NCBI RefSeq assembly: GCF_011761355.1
Contig: NZ_JAASRW010000001.1
Location: forward strand, 868,001-932,000
Length of the DNA stretch: 64,000 nucleotides
Source of the DNA: Paenibacillus lupini
Lineage (GTDB): Bacteria; Bacillota; Bacilli; Paenibacillales; Paenibacillaceae
Direction of reading: 5' to 3'
In this document: positions 1 to 7,766 of the stretch, piece after piece
How positions within the stretch are numbered: position 1 is the stretch's first letter
Layout: the number at the start of each line of letters is the position of its first letter
The notes under the pieces: model-generated
Seen by the model: only the letters and a program-made list of their open reading frames with translations
Told to the model about the DNA's origin: nothing
Databases searched by the model: none
Program-made: the position numbers and the translations under genes

Positions 1-40
1 TTAATTCTATTAATGCCGGCCTGAATCTAGGTCTTGTTGA

Positions 41-77
41 ACATTTGCTCCTTTTTGTTAATACATGGAGCAAGTGT
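41..77 (+). terminator. Hairpin, possible terminator of the gene left of the window
   Basis: An 11-bp stem (41-51 with 67-77, one G-T pair) is followed by a T-rich but interrupted tract. It lies just before the first gene and may end transcription coming from outside the window. The weak T-run keeps confidence low. Confidence 0.4.
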
Positions 78-122
78 TTATTTTGTTTGGGATACGTAAT
101 TAATCATTTGGGGGAATTTTCG

Positions 123-338
123 ATGAATAAACAATCTTTGGATTTCATTAAACAAACACTTGAAGAGTTAAAGCAAAGAACAATTTCTGTACTGGAGGAG
201 GGACAGATTGAGCACGTTATTCTGATGTTGGACAGGAAGTATCCAGCGCATTTGTTAGAAGAAGCCAGTGGTGATATCTCTATTCAAGAAAGCTCTGAAC
301 TGAGGTATTTAGATGAGCAAGTATCAACTCGAAATTAA
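123..338 (+). CDS. Small hypothetical protein (71 aa)
   Basis: I chose the ATG at 123 because a GGGGG ribosome binding site sits just before it; an upstream in-frame start at 45 has none. The product is a soluble, acidic, helical-looking peptide of 71 residues beginning MNKQSLDFIK, with no membrane segment or motif I recognise. The next small gene starts 28 bases downstream on the same strand, so the two probably form a short operon ending at the hairpin at 731-767. No function can be assigned. Confidence 0.6.
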   Translation: MNKQSLDFIKQTLEELKQRTISVLEEGQIEHVILMLDRKYPAHLLEEASGDISIQESSELRYLDEQVSTRN

Positions 339-366
339 ACTTATATATCGAAAAGGAGTGTTTGTA

Positions 367-714
367 ATGTCTGAAAAAACATTATACGTATCTGTATCCA
401 GCAAAAGTCTTGATACGGAAGCTTCTATGAATGAACAGCTTGAGGTCCGCGGGACAGAGGAGGAGCTCGAAAAGCTGCATCGAATGCTTGAACATCTACA
501 GCGGGACGATGAGGTGACCCAATTCAGAGCTCCAATTCCGTATAAATCCGCGGATCACGATAAAGCAACGGATCAGTTTAACGATGATCTGCTCAAACTC
601 TATCAAGTAATCTACAATTTGGGGACAGACAAGACGAAGGCTCATATTCATGATATGAACATACTTAATAAGCTGCAGAATACCGATTACGAATATCCTG
701 GCTACGAGCGTTAA
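367..714 (+). CDS. Small hypothetical protein (115 aa)
   Basis: The ATG at 367 follows an AAAGGAG site. The 115-residue product is hydrophilic and charged, with a helical stretch rich in Glu and Leu (about residues 28-45) and no signal peptide or membrane segment. I do not recognise the family. It follows the 71-aa gene on the same strand and is closed by a strong intrinsic terminator, which supports a two-gene transcription unit. Confidence 0.65.
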   Translation: MSEKTLYVSVSSKSLDTEASMNEQLEVRGTEEELEKLHRMLEHLQRDDEVTQFRAPIPYKSADHDKATDQFNDDLLKLYQVIYNLGTDKTKAHIHDMNILNKLQNTDYEYPGYER

Positions 715-730
715 TTGGTAACACAATGTA

Positions 731-806
731 AAACCTTCCGTTTCGAGTTTCGACGGAAGGTTTTTTTACTTATAATTTTTAGAACTCTTATGAAAGGGCA
801 GGGTGA
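731..806 (+). repeat. Hairpin plus GGGCAG-tail element, copy 1 (hairpin acts as terminator)
   Basis: An 11-bp perfect stem (731-741 with 753-763) followed by a run of seven T forms the terminator of the two small genes. About 28 bases later comes TGAAAGGGCAGGGTGAT. The same arrangement, terminator-like hairpin then AAGGGCAG, recurs at 2642, 4554, 6120, 6811 and 8944, so this looks like a dispersed repeat family that supplies terminators. Confidence 0.6.
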
Positions 807-822
807 TACTCCATCCAATCAA

Positions 823-2223
823 TCACCTGCTATCAAGCTTCTGCCTAATCGATTGCTCAATCGAATCCATCGGATTGCTGCCTGGTTTCGGAATAAAGTA
901 AGCAGGCACGTTTGGCTTATACAGTCCGCTGGCAGTGGCCAACTCAACGCTAATCGAACCTTTATCTTCAACGAGCGATTGGAGCAGAGTCGAGGTCATG
1001 CCGGCTTTCTTTGTCTGCAAAGCTGCGTGAACGACTTCGACCATATCACCTCGAAGGAAAGGCTTAGCGTTGGCAAGCCGCGAGGCAGCACCCTCTGTCA
1101 GCATTCCGTTGTTATGTGACAATTCTGCCGCATTGGAAGTCGTTGCGTTGGAATAACCAAGCAATCGGTTGATTAAGGTCAAAAATTCTTTGCCCGTCAT
1201 TAAACGATCTGGAGCAAATGAGCCATTCCCGATGCCTTTGACATAACCCTTGCTAGCTGCGTAAGCAATGGATTGAACAGCCCAGTGTGAGCCTTTTACA
1301 TCGGTAAAGCTGGACTTCTTTTGTATTCTTGCGGCGTCGTCCGCCTCACCGGAAAGTCGAAGCAGCATAACGGTGCCTTGCGCGCGAGTTATGGGGTCCC
1401 CTAATTGATACCCGTAATTGGTTCCCATAAATAGGCCAAGCTGATTCAACGTATCCGCTTGTTGCGTACGTTGGCTGGAATTTGTGGAATCGGATGCGGA
1501 AAGGATAGATACTTCTTCTAGTAGTTGATCCGATTGAACTTGTTTTGAATAATTTGAGGTTACTTCTTCAAGCTTTGGTTCATCGGTTTTCGGTGTCTCC
1601 GGTATTGGTTCAACTTCCACGCCGTTTATTTCTCCGGTATGGACTAGACTAGAGGGATCGGAGATATACGAGCTGACATAGTAGTCTGGAGCAGGCGGGT
1701 TATTAATCAAAAAGAGTGGAGAGGCGTTCAGTTGATATTCAGTTAAAATTCCTTGCGGGTCGAAGGATTGGACAAGAGTAATCGACTTCATTGGCTCATT
1801 AAAATCCTTTACTACCGTACTTTCATCCAATTTTTTACCAGACCAGAACTGGACGGAAGTTTGTTTCTTCAGCATACTATTCTCATCAAACTCATTGCTT
1901 ATTGCATTGCTTAAGAAGCGATCCGACCCGCCTTCTCCGGACATTCTTATAAACTGCTCTTCGATGTATTGGTCGCCTGTGAACAAATGCACGATACCGT
2001 ATAGGATTTGAACCGGCTTGTCCGTTCCGCCTGCAATTGTAGTCAGCCAATGATCGTCAGCGGCATAGCGTGGATATACAGCAAATTCAGCAGCATATAC
2101 GACTTCAATTCGATCAAAGTCATATTTGATTTCTCCATCGGCAGCCGAGACTTGAGCAAATTGAAAAAGCATAATTACGGACAGCAAGACTGCAAACACA
2201 ATTTTACGAGAATTCTTTTTCAT
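823..2223 (-). CDS. Secreted S-layer-homology (SLH) domain protein
   Basis: The product is about 466 aa. The start is taken at the ATG at 2223, giving a classic signal peptide (MKKNSRK, then a hydrophobic core, then VSA cleavage). The first half is an extracellular region of unknown fold. The C-terminal half holds SLH-type repeats (about residues 245-440): LGLFMGTNYG...PITRAQ, then FTDVKGSHWAVQSIAYAASKGYV and a third degenerate copy. SLH domains usually bind pyruvylated secondary cell-wall polysaccharide, so the protein is probably displayed on the cell surface. It is monocistronic and converges on the two small genes upstream. Confidence 0.85.
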   Translation of the reverse strand: MKKNSRKIVFAVLLSVIMLFQFAQVSAADGEIKYDFDRIEVVYAAEFAVYPRYAADDHWLTTIAGGTDKPVQILYGIVHLFTGDQYIEEQFIRMSGEGGSDRFLSNAISNEFDENSMLKKQTSVQFWSGKKLDESTVVKDFNEPMKSITLVQSFDPQGILTEYQLNASPLFLINNPPAPDYYVSSYISDPSSLVHTGEINGVEVEPIPETPKTDEPKLEEVTSNYSKQVQSDQLLEEVSILSASDSTNSSQRTQQADTLNQLGLFMGTNYGYQLGDPITRAQGTVMLLRLSGEADDAARIQKKSSFTDVKGSHWAVQSIAYAASKGYVKGIGNGSFAPDRLMTGKEFLTLINRLLGYSNATTSNAAELSHNNGMLTEGAASRLANAKPFLRGDMVEVVHAALQTKKAGMTSTLLQSLVEDKGSISVELATASGLYKPNVPAYFIPKPGSNPMDSIEQSIRQKLDSR

Positions 2224-2244
2224 ATAGATACACATCCTCACCAA

Positions 2245-2641
2245 ATAATTCCATTACAATCATACAAAGAGATATGGAATTTGTCACTATATTTGCGGAT
2301 GAAGCAGCTATATGCTAAAGATACAATTTTACAACTTTATTAATTTTAATAGTGATTCAATCGTCTCGGAAACAACTTTCTAAGAGACTAATCTGGAATT
2401 GATATAGCACAGGAATCTTGAGTCGAATGATCTATATTTCTATAGCCTGCTACTTAATCTAAACGGAACGATTCTTACATCGCACTGCTTGATACAGTGC
2501 TGTACGAAGCCTTCTGGAGCCATGTTTGGTGATCCTATTCTGGGTTGCCACAAACTTACCTGAAGCAAATACACTGTCCAGCAAAGGCTAGATCGAACCA
2601 TTCGATCCCCGGCTACCGCTATCTTACGACCATACAAAAAA
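2245..2641. other. Intergenic region without a recognisable gene
   Basis: About 400 bases between the SLH gene and the next repeat element. A minus-strand frame stays open through 2440-2808 but runs straight across the hairpin repeat and has no ribosome binding site or family resemblance. Its uneven composition suggests decayed DNA; I see no convincing gene. Confidence 0.5.
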
Positions 2642-2697
2642 GAGGTCGACCAGAAAGATCTGGTGACCTCATAATACGAAAGGGCAGGATAGTTTAG
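2642..2697. repeat. Hairpin plus GGGCAG-tail element, copy 2
   Basis: The hairpin (GAGGTC at 2642-2647 pairing with GACCTC at 2665-2670, plus an inner CCAGA/TCTGG stem) is followed by GAAAGGGCAGGATAGTTTAG. Same layout as copies 1, 3, 5 and 6. It lies beyond the 3' end of the DoxX-like gene. Confidence 0.6.
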
Positions 2698-2817
2698 TAA
2701 CGATGAGCCATACTTACTTTGACTTGTTCGGTTATAAAGGAAAGGCTTCGTGAGTTCAAGTTGCCTTTGTAAATCAATTGTATCGTAAATTATCGAATCT
2801 ATGAACAAGTCACAGAC

Positions 2818-3252
2818 TTAACCTGCTAAGAGGACAGCTGCGAGAAACACGAGCTGCAGCAATGTACGGACAAGCAGCTTAGGTGTAGGTCTTCCACCGA
2901 TAGTTAATCCTTCCCGGGCTGCCCTTACATTGGCAGGAAACATGGTCAAGAGTAGAACCGCCAAACAGATGGAAGCCGCGTGGGAGGTAGCGGGGAACAG
3001 AATGCCGAAGGCACCCGCAATTTCCAGCCACCCGGTGGCAGTCACAATCCAATTCGGTTTTGGAAAAGCAACCGGGATCATCCGAATGAGATCAGGGCGT
3101 CTTTTTCCCCAGTGGGCAGAAGCTGTAAGCAGCAGCATGACGGCCACTGCTCCCTGAAGCGAAGAATGCCAATTGTCGAAATAAGACCAGCCGAACAGCC
3201 CAAGAACCCGGAACAGCAGAAACGAAACAAAAAGCGCAAATAATGGTGCCAT
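2818..3252 (-). CDS. DoxX-like small integral membrane protein
   Basis: A 144-residue protein with four predicted membrane segments. It ends with the pattern FPANVRAAREG...GGRPTPKLLVRTLLQL, which I associate with the DoxX-like family. The ATG at 3252 has a GGAGGG site. It is the third gene of a tetR-DUF2269-doxX operon (13-base gap to the upstream gene). DoxX-family proteins are often linked to thiol or redox stress, but the substrate is unknown here. Repression by the TetR protein at the head of the operon is likely. Confidence 0.75.
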   Translation of the reverse strand: MAPLFALFVSFLLFRVLGLFGWSYFDNWHSSLQGAVAVMLLLTASAHWGKRRPDLIRMIPVAFPKPNWIVTATGWLEIAGAFGILFPATSHAASICLAVLLLTMFPANVRAAREGLTIGGRPTPKLLVRTLLQLVFLAAVLLAG

Positions 3253-3265
3253 TGTATCCCTCCGT

Positions 3266-3727
3266 TTAGAAGCTTTTCGTTATCATGAGAAATAATATGA
3301 TGATCGGTAGCAATGTCGCGGGGATTCCGAAGAATGCCCAATAGCGGGAAGCTTGATGATATTCATTGGAGATGTTCCCACTTTCGATGCATTGAGCGCT
3401 ATGGCGGATCATTCCGCGCTGCAGTGGAATGAGAATGGCTAACCAGATCACGCCGGTAACGGCAAACAAAATCAGCGATAGCGTAAGCCAATTCAGCCCC
3501 GACAGCGACATTTTCGCCTGTACGGCCATCACAATGCCCGAGACAATGATGATCACGAGACCCGGAAGCGTAAATACATAATCGGCAAGCATGACGTTTT
3601 TTACCGTGCTGTGAATGACGGCCGGGTTTTTCGACAAATCCGCACGAACTTTCCAAAATGCTGCAGTAATGATATTTCCTACGAATACCACGACTCCAAC
3701 TAGATGCAACGTTAACCACAAGTTCAT
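3266..3727 (-). CDS. DUF2269-like integral membrane protein
   Basis: A 153-residue protein with four membrane helices and an N-terminal LHLVGVVVFVGNIITAAFWK segment typical of the DUF2269 / predicted integral membrane family. The ATG at 3727 follows an AAAGGA site. It lies 26 bases downstream of the tetR gene and 13 bases upstream of the doxX-like gene, so all three are probably co-transcribed. No biochemical role is established for the family; a membrane redox or stress function is only inferred from its DoxX partner. Confidence 0.75.
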   Translation of the reverse strand: MNLWLTLHLVGVVVFVGNIITAAFWKVRADLSKNPAVIHSTVKNVMLADYVFTLPGLVIIIVSGIVMAVQAKMSLSGLNWLTLSLILFAVTGVIWLAILIPLQRGMIRHSAQCIESGNISNEYHQASRYWAFFGIPATLLPIIILFLMITKSF

Positions 3728-3753
3728 GATGCATTCTTCCTTTCTGTCTCTAT

Positions 3754-4347
3754 TTATCGGGATTTTAAAATATTGACCATAAACGACGAATAATCTTGGG
3801 TATTGAAAGAAACCGAAGCTAAAGGAATAGAGGATCGGACGCGCAATCCGAGTGTTAGCAGGACGAACATTTCAGCTGTTTTATCCGTATCAATCGAATC
3901 CGAAATAACCCCGTGCAGTTGGCCGGTCAATATCCATTGCTTGGATAAATGCAGAGACCGCTCATAATACTGATTGAGAGTTTCCGCGACGATAGGTTGA
4001 TCTTCCTTTCCAAGTAAATAGATCAGCACCTTGTTCGTTACATCCTGAGCATCTTCCAGCATGGTAAGATTGTCAATGATCTTTTGCATGGGTCCCTCGA
4101 GCGTCTTTTCACCTTGTTCCACTGCGTTCATAAAATGATCGTTTGTCTCTTCGAGCCGCTCCTGCAGCACCCAGGCAAAGATCTCATCCTTGCTCTTCAC
4201 GTAATGGAAGATAGCGCCCTTTGACAATCCCGATTTTTCCATGATGTCCTTCATAGTGACAGAGTGACACCCTTTTTCCCGTATCAGCTCTTTGATCGAA
4301 TCAAGCAGCAGCCTAGTTGTTTGCTGTCTACGTTCCTCATGCTTCAA
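3754..4347 (-). CDS. TetR/AcrR-family transcriptional repressor
   Basis: I set the start at the TTG at 4347: a GGAGGG site lies 6 bases before it, and it yields the usual short N-terminus MKHEERRQQTTRLLLD. Residues about 10-55 form the TetR helix-turn-helix (VTMKDIMEKSGLSKGAIFHYVKSKDEIF), followed by a helical ligand-binding domain; total 197 aa, normal for the family. It heads the operon with the DUF2269 and DoxX-like membrane genes. A perfect palindrome inside its own promoter spacer strongly suggests autoregulation of the whole operon. The ligand is unknown. Confidence 0.85.
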   Translation of the reverse strand: MKHEERRQQTTRLLLDSIKELIREKGCHSVTMKDIMEKSGLSKGAIFHYVKSKDEIFAWVLQERLEETNDHFMNAVEQGEKTLEGPMQKIIDNLTMLEDAQDVTNKVLIYLLGKEDQPIVAETLNQYYERSLHLSKQWILTGQLHGVISDSIDTDKTAEMFVLLTLGLRVRSSIPLASVSFNTQDYSSFMVNILKSR

Positions 4348-4395
4348 AGTAATCCCTCCGTGTACTTTTAACGATTGATGAGTGTTATTATCCTT

Positions 4396-4424
4396 ATTAT
4401 AAAAACCGACCATCGGTTTGTAAA
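4396..4424 (-). promoter_or_regulatory. tetR operon promoter with operator palindrome in the spacer
   Basis: On the minus strand a TTTACA -35 box (4424-4419) and a perfect TATAAT -10 box (4401-4396) are separated by exactly 17 bases. The spacer, together with edge bases of the boxes, contains the perfect inverted repeat AAACCGACCATCGGTTT (4403-4419, 7+3+7). A repressor bound there would block RNA polymerase, as expected for an autoregulated TetR protein. Confidence 0.75.
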
Positions 4425-4553
4425 TAGAAATTATCAAATCTCATCTCATCATTTATCTGAAGCAGGGATTATTGAAGGATTTCTCCGCCTCGAAGGCCTG
4501 CCGCATGGCAGCCCTTCGATATGCAACCGAGAGATGATAGTTCAGAAGAGCAA

Positions 4554-4614
4554 AGCGTCAGCTGAATAAGGATCAGTTGACGCTTCTATTGAAGTGAAGG
4601 GCAGAATAGTTTAA
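4554..4614. repeat. Hairpin plus GGGCAG-tail element, copy 3
   Basis: The hairpin AGCGTCAGCTGA / TCAGTTGACGCT (one G-T pair) is followed by GTGAAGGGCAGAATAGTTTA. The tail is almost identical to copy 2 (GCAGnATAGTTTA). Confidence 0.6.
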
Positions 4615-4739
4615 GAACGCACGCGATGAACCTTACCACAAGAACGGCAAGGTTTATAATAGAGAGCTTGAAATAGAGAGCTTGAAAGCTTGCTTAGAGT
4701 GCATAGGAGGGGCATTAAAATGTAAACTGAATCCGAAAT

Positions 4740-4793
4740 AAAGCCCAACAAAAACCAATGCGAAATTGTGCAATGGTTTTTGTTGGGCTTTGT
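4740..4793. terminator. Strong bidirectional hairpin
   Basis: An 18-bp perfect stem, AAAGCCCAACAAAAACCA (4740-4757) with its complement (4774-4791), surrounds a 16-base loop. It abuts the 3' end of the ilvE fragment on the minus strand, where it would act as a terminator, although the fragment is already truncated at that point. Confidence 0.6.
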
Positions 4794-4913
4794 TAACTCG
4801 CCGATTTCACCACCGCTGAGTGTGAAGAGTTCGCCCTGCCAGCTCAAGTATCCGATCGACGAAATCAATGCCGCCGTACCTGTACCGAACACTTCTTGCA
4901 GTTGGCCGTTCTT
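4793..4913 (-). pseudogene. Fragment of a branched-chain amino acid aminotransferase gene (ilvE-like)
   Basis: On the minus strand about 40 codons read NGQLQEVFGTGTAALISS, followed by SWQGELFTLSGGEIGEL. The E-V-F-G-T-G-T-A-A-x-I-S signature and the following G-x-IG-x-L belong to the C-terminal part of PLP fold-type IV branched-chain aminotransferases. There is no start, no N-terminal two thirds and no proper C-terminus; the frame runs directly into the hairpin at 4740. It is a relic, abutting another decayed gene on the opposite strand at about 4920. Confidence 0.7.
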
Positions 4914-4920
4914 GTGAATA

Positions 4921-5211
4921 TTTGGCTTTGAGATTCGAGTTCGTTAGTATCTTTGTACCTTTAAATGTGGAGAATCCCGAAGAAAAACTCATTGTAAAAA
5001 GCAAAAATAGATATTACTCTTTCAAAGGAGATAAAGAAAAGACTAAAGCTGTTTTAAAATTTGCAGAAAATTAGGAGTACACGATTTCATAAGTACATCT
5101 GGACGGCATTTTAGCGCGAACTTGTTTATGAAGGAAAACACAGACCCAATCTGGAATATTATCTCAGGAGGACTAGGTCTATTCCCTTATAACCAATGTT
5201 TACAAAATTAG
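4921..5211 (+). pseudogene. Frameshifted remnant of an unknown gene
   Basis: Two plus-strand frames read as one protein when joined. The first runs to the TAG at 5072-5074 (…NRYYSFKGDKEKTKAVLKF). The second continues immediately in another frame from 5074 (GVHDFISTSGRHFSANLF…) to the TAG at 5209-5211. A single-base deletion near 5070 explains this. The 5' end is missing where it meets the ilvE fragment. I do not recognise the family. Its stop overlaps the ribosome binding region of the GNAT gene. Confidence 0.5.
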
Positions 5212-5223
5212 GTGGGTGTTCAT

Positions 5224-5787
5224 ATGGAAGATGTGTTCAATGCGCTACCAGTCTTAGAGACAAATCGACTTAAACTAAGAAAGATAACATTAAAAGATGC
5301 AGAGGATATGTATTATTACTGTTCTAATGAGGAAGTACCGAAGTACGCTTCTTGGTATCCCCACAAAACAATCACAGAAACAAAAGAGGCGATTGAGCGA
5401 GTACTTATTCAGTGGAATAATAAGAGCTTGGTTCATTGGGGTATTGAATATAAAGAAAATAGTAGGTTGATCGGTACAATAGAGTTCGTCACATGGGATA
5501 GACAGCATAAAATTGCCGAAATAGGATATGCCATATCACCGGATTATTGGGGAAAAGGTAACGCAACGGAATCCGCAAGAGAAGTAATCAAATTTGGTTT
5601 TACTAATATGGACATTGTTCGTATTCAAGCAAAATGCTACTTAGAAAATATCGGTTCTGCACGAGTTATGGAAAAGGCGAAAATGTCATTTGAAGGAATT
5701 ATTAGAAAGGGGCTCTTTATAAAAGGGAGACATCAGGATTTGAAAATTTACTCCATATTAAAAGAAGAGTTTCAATCTATATGCTGA
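5224..5787 (+). CDS. GNAT-family N-acetyltransferase (RimJ/RimL type)
   Basis: The ATG at 5224 is preferred over an in-frame GTG at 5212 because AGGTGG sits 8 bases before it. The 187-aa protein starts with LETNRLKLRKITLKDAEDM, the usual opening of RimJ/RimL-like acetyltransferases. Motif A is recognisable as AEIGYAISPDYWGKGNATESA (acetyl-CoA binding), with the later NIGSARVMEKAKMSFEG loop. Substrates of this group range from ribosomal protein N-termini to antibiotics and metabolites; none can be chosen here. The gene stands alone between decayed regions. Confidence 0.85.
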   Translation: MEDVFNALPVLETNRLKLRKITLKDAEDMYYYCSNEEVPKYASWYPHKTITETKEAIERVLIQWNNKSLVHWGIEYKENSRLIGTIEFVTWDRQHKIAEIGYAISPDYWGKGNATESAREVIKFGFTNMDIVRIQAKCYLENIGSARVMEKAKMSFEGIIRKGLFIKGRHQDLKIYSILKEEFQSIC

Positions 5788-6119
5788 ACTAAATGTAGTT
5801 TGATGCACCTACAAAAACAACTAGTCGATTCAACGGAGAACGAGTTCAGATCACACGACAGCGGTCAGCAGATAACCTGATGCTGTATTTCTTATCAAAG
5901 TAAGGTGCCAGGATAGCACCCATACTGAGCGAAAGTATAAAGTAATTATTTTACTAGCTATTAATAGTAGGTATGGACTTACTATAGGCATTGTTGGACT
6001 TATTACTTGAATATTTGGTTCTTTTAAAGATCAGAATACGGCCAAAGATAACTAAGGATACATTAGTAATATAATTTGAAGAACCGCCTTTATTAAACTA
6101 AACAGGAACATTAGTTTAA
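5788..6119. other. Intergenic region, probably decayed sequence
   Basis: AT-rich DNA with no gene that has a start signal. On the minus strand a hydrophobic frame of about 35 codons around 5925-6010 (IVSPYLLLIASKIITLYF) could be the relic of a membrane protein. Around 5850-5880 is a degenerate CGACAGCGGTCAGCAGATAA sequence similar to the terminator at 18519. Nothing else is supportable. Confidence 0.4.
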
Positions 6120-6185
6120 AACAACAAGCAGGCAACAGACCAGAGGTCTGCTGCCTGCTTGTTGTTGAAGTAAAGGGTAGTTATT
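6120..6185. repeat. Hairpin plus GGGnAG-tail element, copy 4
   Basis: A long 22-bp stem with one mismatch (AACAACAAGCAGGCAACAGA and complement, 6120-6166) is followed by GAAGTAAAGGGTAGTTATTA, a diverged form of the tail seen in copies 2 and 3. Confidence 0.5.
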
Positions 6186-6239
6186 ACGAATTGGATAATG
6201 TTTTATGGAAGCGAAGTAAACCAATAAGGGGTTGTAAAA

Positions 6240-6794
6240 ATGGAGTTTTTCATAGGAATCGTTCCACCCGAAGATTACAAACAACAAATTTCGGTATTTC
6301 GTAATAAATGGTCCAATACATTTCGAAATCGATGGGATGTTAACGGCTTTAGGGAACATGTGGAGCCCCATATTACTATTAAAGCAAAAAGTGGACTTAC
6401 GAAAGATATGAATTGGCATAAAAAAGTAAGAGAAACTTGTTCATCATTTCCAATCTTCCAGTTAACTTTGTCTGAACCAGCAACATTCGGAACAGCGCTT
6501 ACATTCCTTAGCGTTGAATCGAATGAGATATATAGTCTGCATAAGAACTTGGTAGAAGCGGTTTCCCCACCGCCCGAGCTTATTGAAAGGCATATAGAGT
6601 TGGATCACTTCATTCCACATTTGACTTTGGGTCAAACAAAATGGGGCATGAATGAAGCAGAAATTATAGAAATGAAATTGGCTGCAAGAGAAGCATTATC
6701 TCCTTACCCAAGCTTTGATGTAACATTCGTGCGAGTATTTGATATCAAAACAAACGCACCTTTTGAAGATATTAAACTTGCCAAGTTTTTCTAA
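6240..6794 (+). CDS. 2'-5' RNA ligase / cyclic phosphodiesterase family protein
   Basis: The product is 184 aa, with an AGGGG site before the ATG at 6240. Two H-x-T motifs, H44-I-T46 (EPHITIKA) and H127-L-T129 (FIPHLTLGQ), are the catalytic pairs of the 2H phosphoesterase superfamily that includes LigT and cyclic nucleotide phosphodiesterases. Spacing and length fit the family. Such enzymes open 2',3'-cyclic phosphates or join 2'-5' RNA ends; the physiological substrate here is unknown. It is monocistronic, with repeat elements on both sides. Confidence 0.85.
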   Translation: MEFFIGIVPPEDYKQQISVFRNKWSNTFRNRWDVNGFREHVEPHITIKAKSGLTKDMNWHKKVRETCSSFPIFQLTLSEPATFGTALTFLSVESNEIYSLHKNLVEAVSPPPELIERHIELDHFIPHLTLGQTKWGMNEAEIIEMKLAAREALSPYPSFDVTFVRVFDIKTNAPFEDIKLAKFF

Positions 6795-6810
6795 TCAGAT
6801 CATAGAACGC

Positions 6811-6880
6811 TAACGGGAAACATTAGCTCAATAAAGACACTTGTTGAGCTGCCGTTTTTTCAACTAAGGACAGAATAACG
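6811..6880. repeat. Hairpin plus GGACAG-tail element, copy 5
   Basis: AACGG..TAGCTCAA pairs with TTGAGCTGCCGTT, giving a bulged stem with a T-run that can terminate the RNA-ligase-like gene. It is followed by AACTAAGGACAGAATAACGTG, matching the tail of copies 2 and 3. Confidence 0.55.
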
Positions 6881-6951
6881 TGATGGATGAACTAGTCTTA
6901 TTTGAAGGGATTTACTATTTTATGGCGAAAATCGTTAAAGGAGGTGTTGAA

Positions 6952-7429
6952 ATGGAAGTCAAAATTGACTTAGATTTTACCCCGAGATCGCCACGTCCCG
7001 GTATACCATATACTGAATCATCCTTTGTACGTTCGTCATCCCAGTTTACATTGCGAAATAGTGAAATTGGCGTAGCCCTCGTGGATTTGTGGAACTTTGG
7101 ATGGGAGAATGGACCTGGTGTTTAATGATTCCTGGATGAATGTGCAAGGTCATGCCTATGAACAAATCAAGATACCAATTGAATTCGAGCCTCAAGAGGG
7201 AGATCTGCTTACTTACTCTAGAGAACAATTCTACCGTCTTCTCCGCAATAGAGGTATTAGAGTTCTTTTTTATATGGAATTCGAGACGGATGAGTGTATT
7301 ATTAACAGCACGTACGGCATTAGGAATATGTATTCTGATGGAATCGGCTACTTTGTTCACTCTAACGGGATTAAGTACAAGCAGCTGTGTACATGGGAAG
7401 GATTTACATTTAACAAGAACCTGTGCTAA
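6952..7429 (+). pseudogene. Decayed isochorismatase-like cysteine hydrolase gene
   Basis: The 5' part starts at the ATG at 6952 behind a perfect AAAGGAGG and reads to a stop just after WNFGWENGPG, preceded by IGVALVDLWN (the strand that carries the catalytic Asp in isochorismatase-like hydrolases). The downstream part lies in another frame (about 7100-7429) and contains LLRNRGIRVLFYMEFETDEC, which matches the nucleophile-cysteine strand (GFxTxxC). The middle of the protein is missing. A deletion plus frameshift near 7110 therefore inactivated a gene of this superfamily. Family assignment is by motif memory, hence moderate confidence. Confidence 0.5.
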
Positions 7430-7710
7430 GATAAATTTAATTCATTTTGAACGGAGGGTTGTGTGTGGCAAACTAATTTTTCGATCTATCATTGCACAAA
7501 AAGAAGGGTACTTTAGTACTTTGGGTTATATTGTGTGCATTAGTAATCGAAGAATGGTCTGCCTACCTGGCTCCCAATTAAAATGATCGTTAATATTCCT
7601 TCTTGATAATCCATTTCGTTCAAGCTAGATTTATCTGTATTTTGACGAGTAGTGGGTTAGTCAACAAGGTATTCACACTCCGATCAAACCATTCTTTATC
7701 GATTACTTGA
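7430..7710. other. Intergenic, 3' remnant of the decayed hydrolase region
   Basis: No start codon with a ribosome binding site opens a credible frame, and I see no recognisable domain. The region is AT-rich and ends at the terminator hairpin at 7711. Confidence 0.4.
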
Positions 7711-7737
7711 ACACATGCACCCAGCATGTGTTTTTTT
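7711..7737 (+). terminator. Intrinsic terminator
   Basis: Stem ACACATGC/GCATGTGT (7711-7718 with 7724-7731) followed by seven T. It shields the downstream hydrolase gene from upstream transcription. Confidence 0.7.
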
Positions 7738-7766
7738 ATTTTACACATTGAGGAGTGATACTCGTA

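Noticed and set aside
715..1119. Plus-strand frame of 134 codons
   Set aside because: It is the reverse shadow of the SLH gene and includes the terminator at its beginning.
2440..2808. Minus-strand frame of 122 codons beyond the DoxX-like gene
   Set aside because: It runs through the hairpin repeat, lacks a ribosome binding site and has no protein-like conserved pattern.
4375..4569. Plus-strand frame divergent from tetR
   Set aside because: No ribosome binding site, and it overlaps the tetR promoter/operator and the hairpin repeat.
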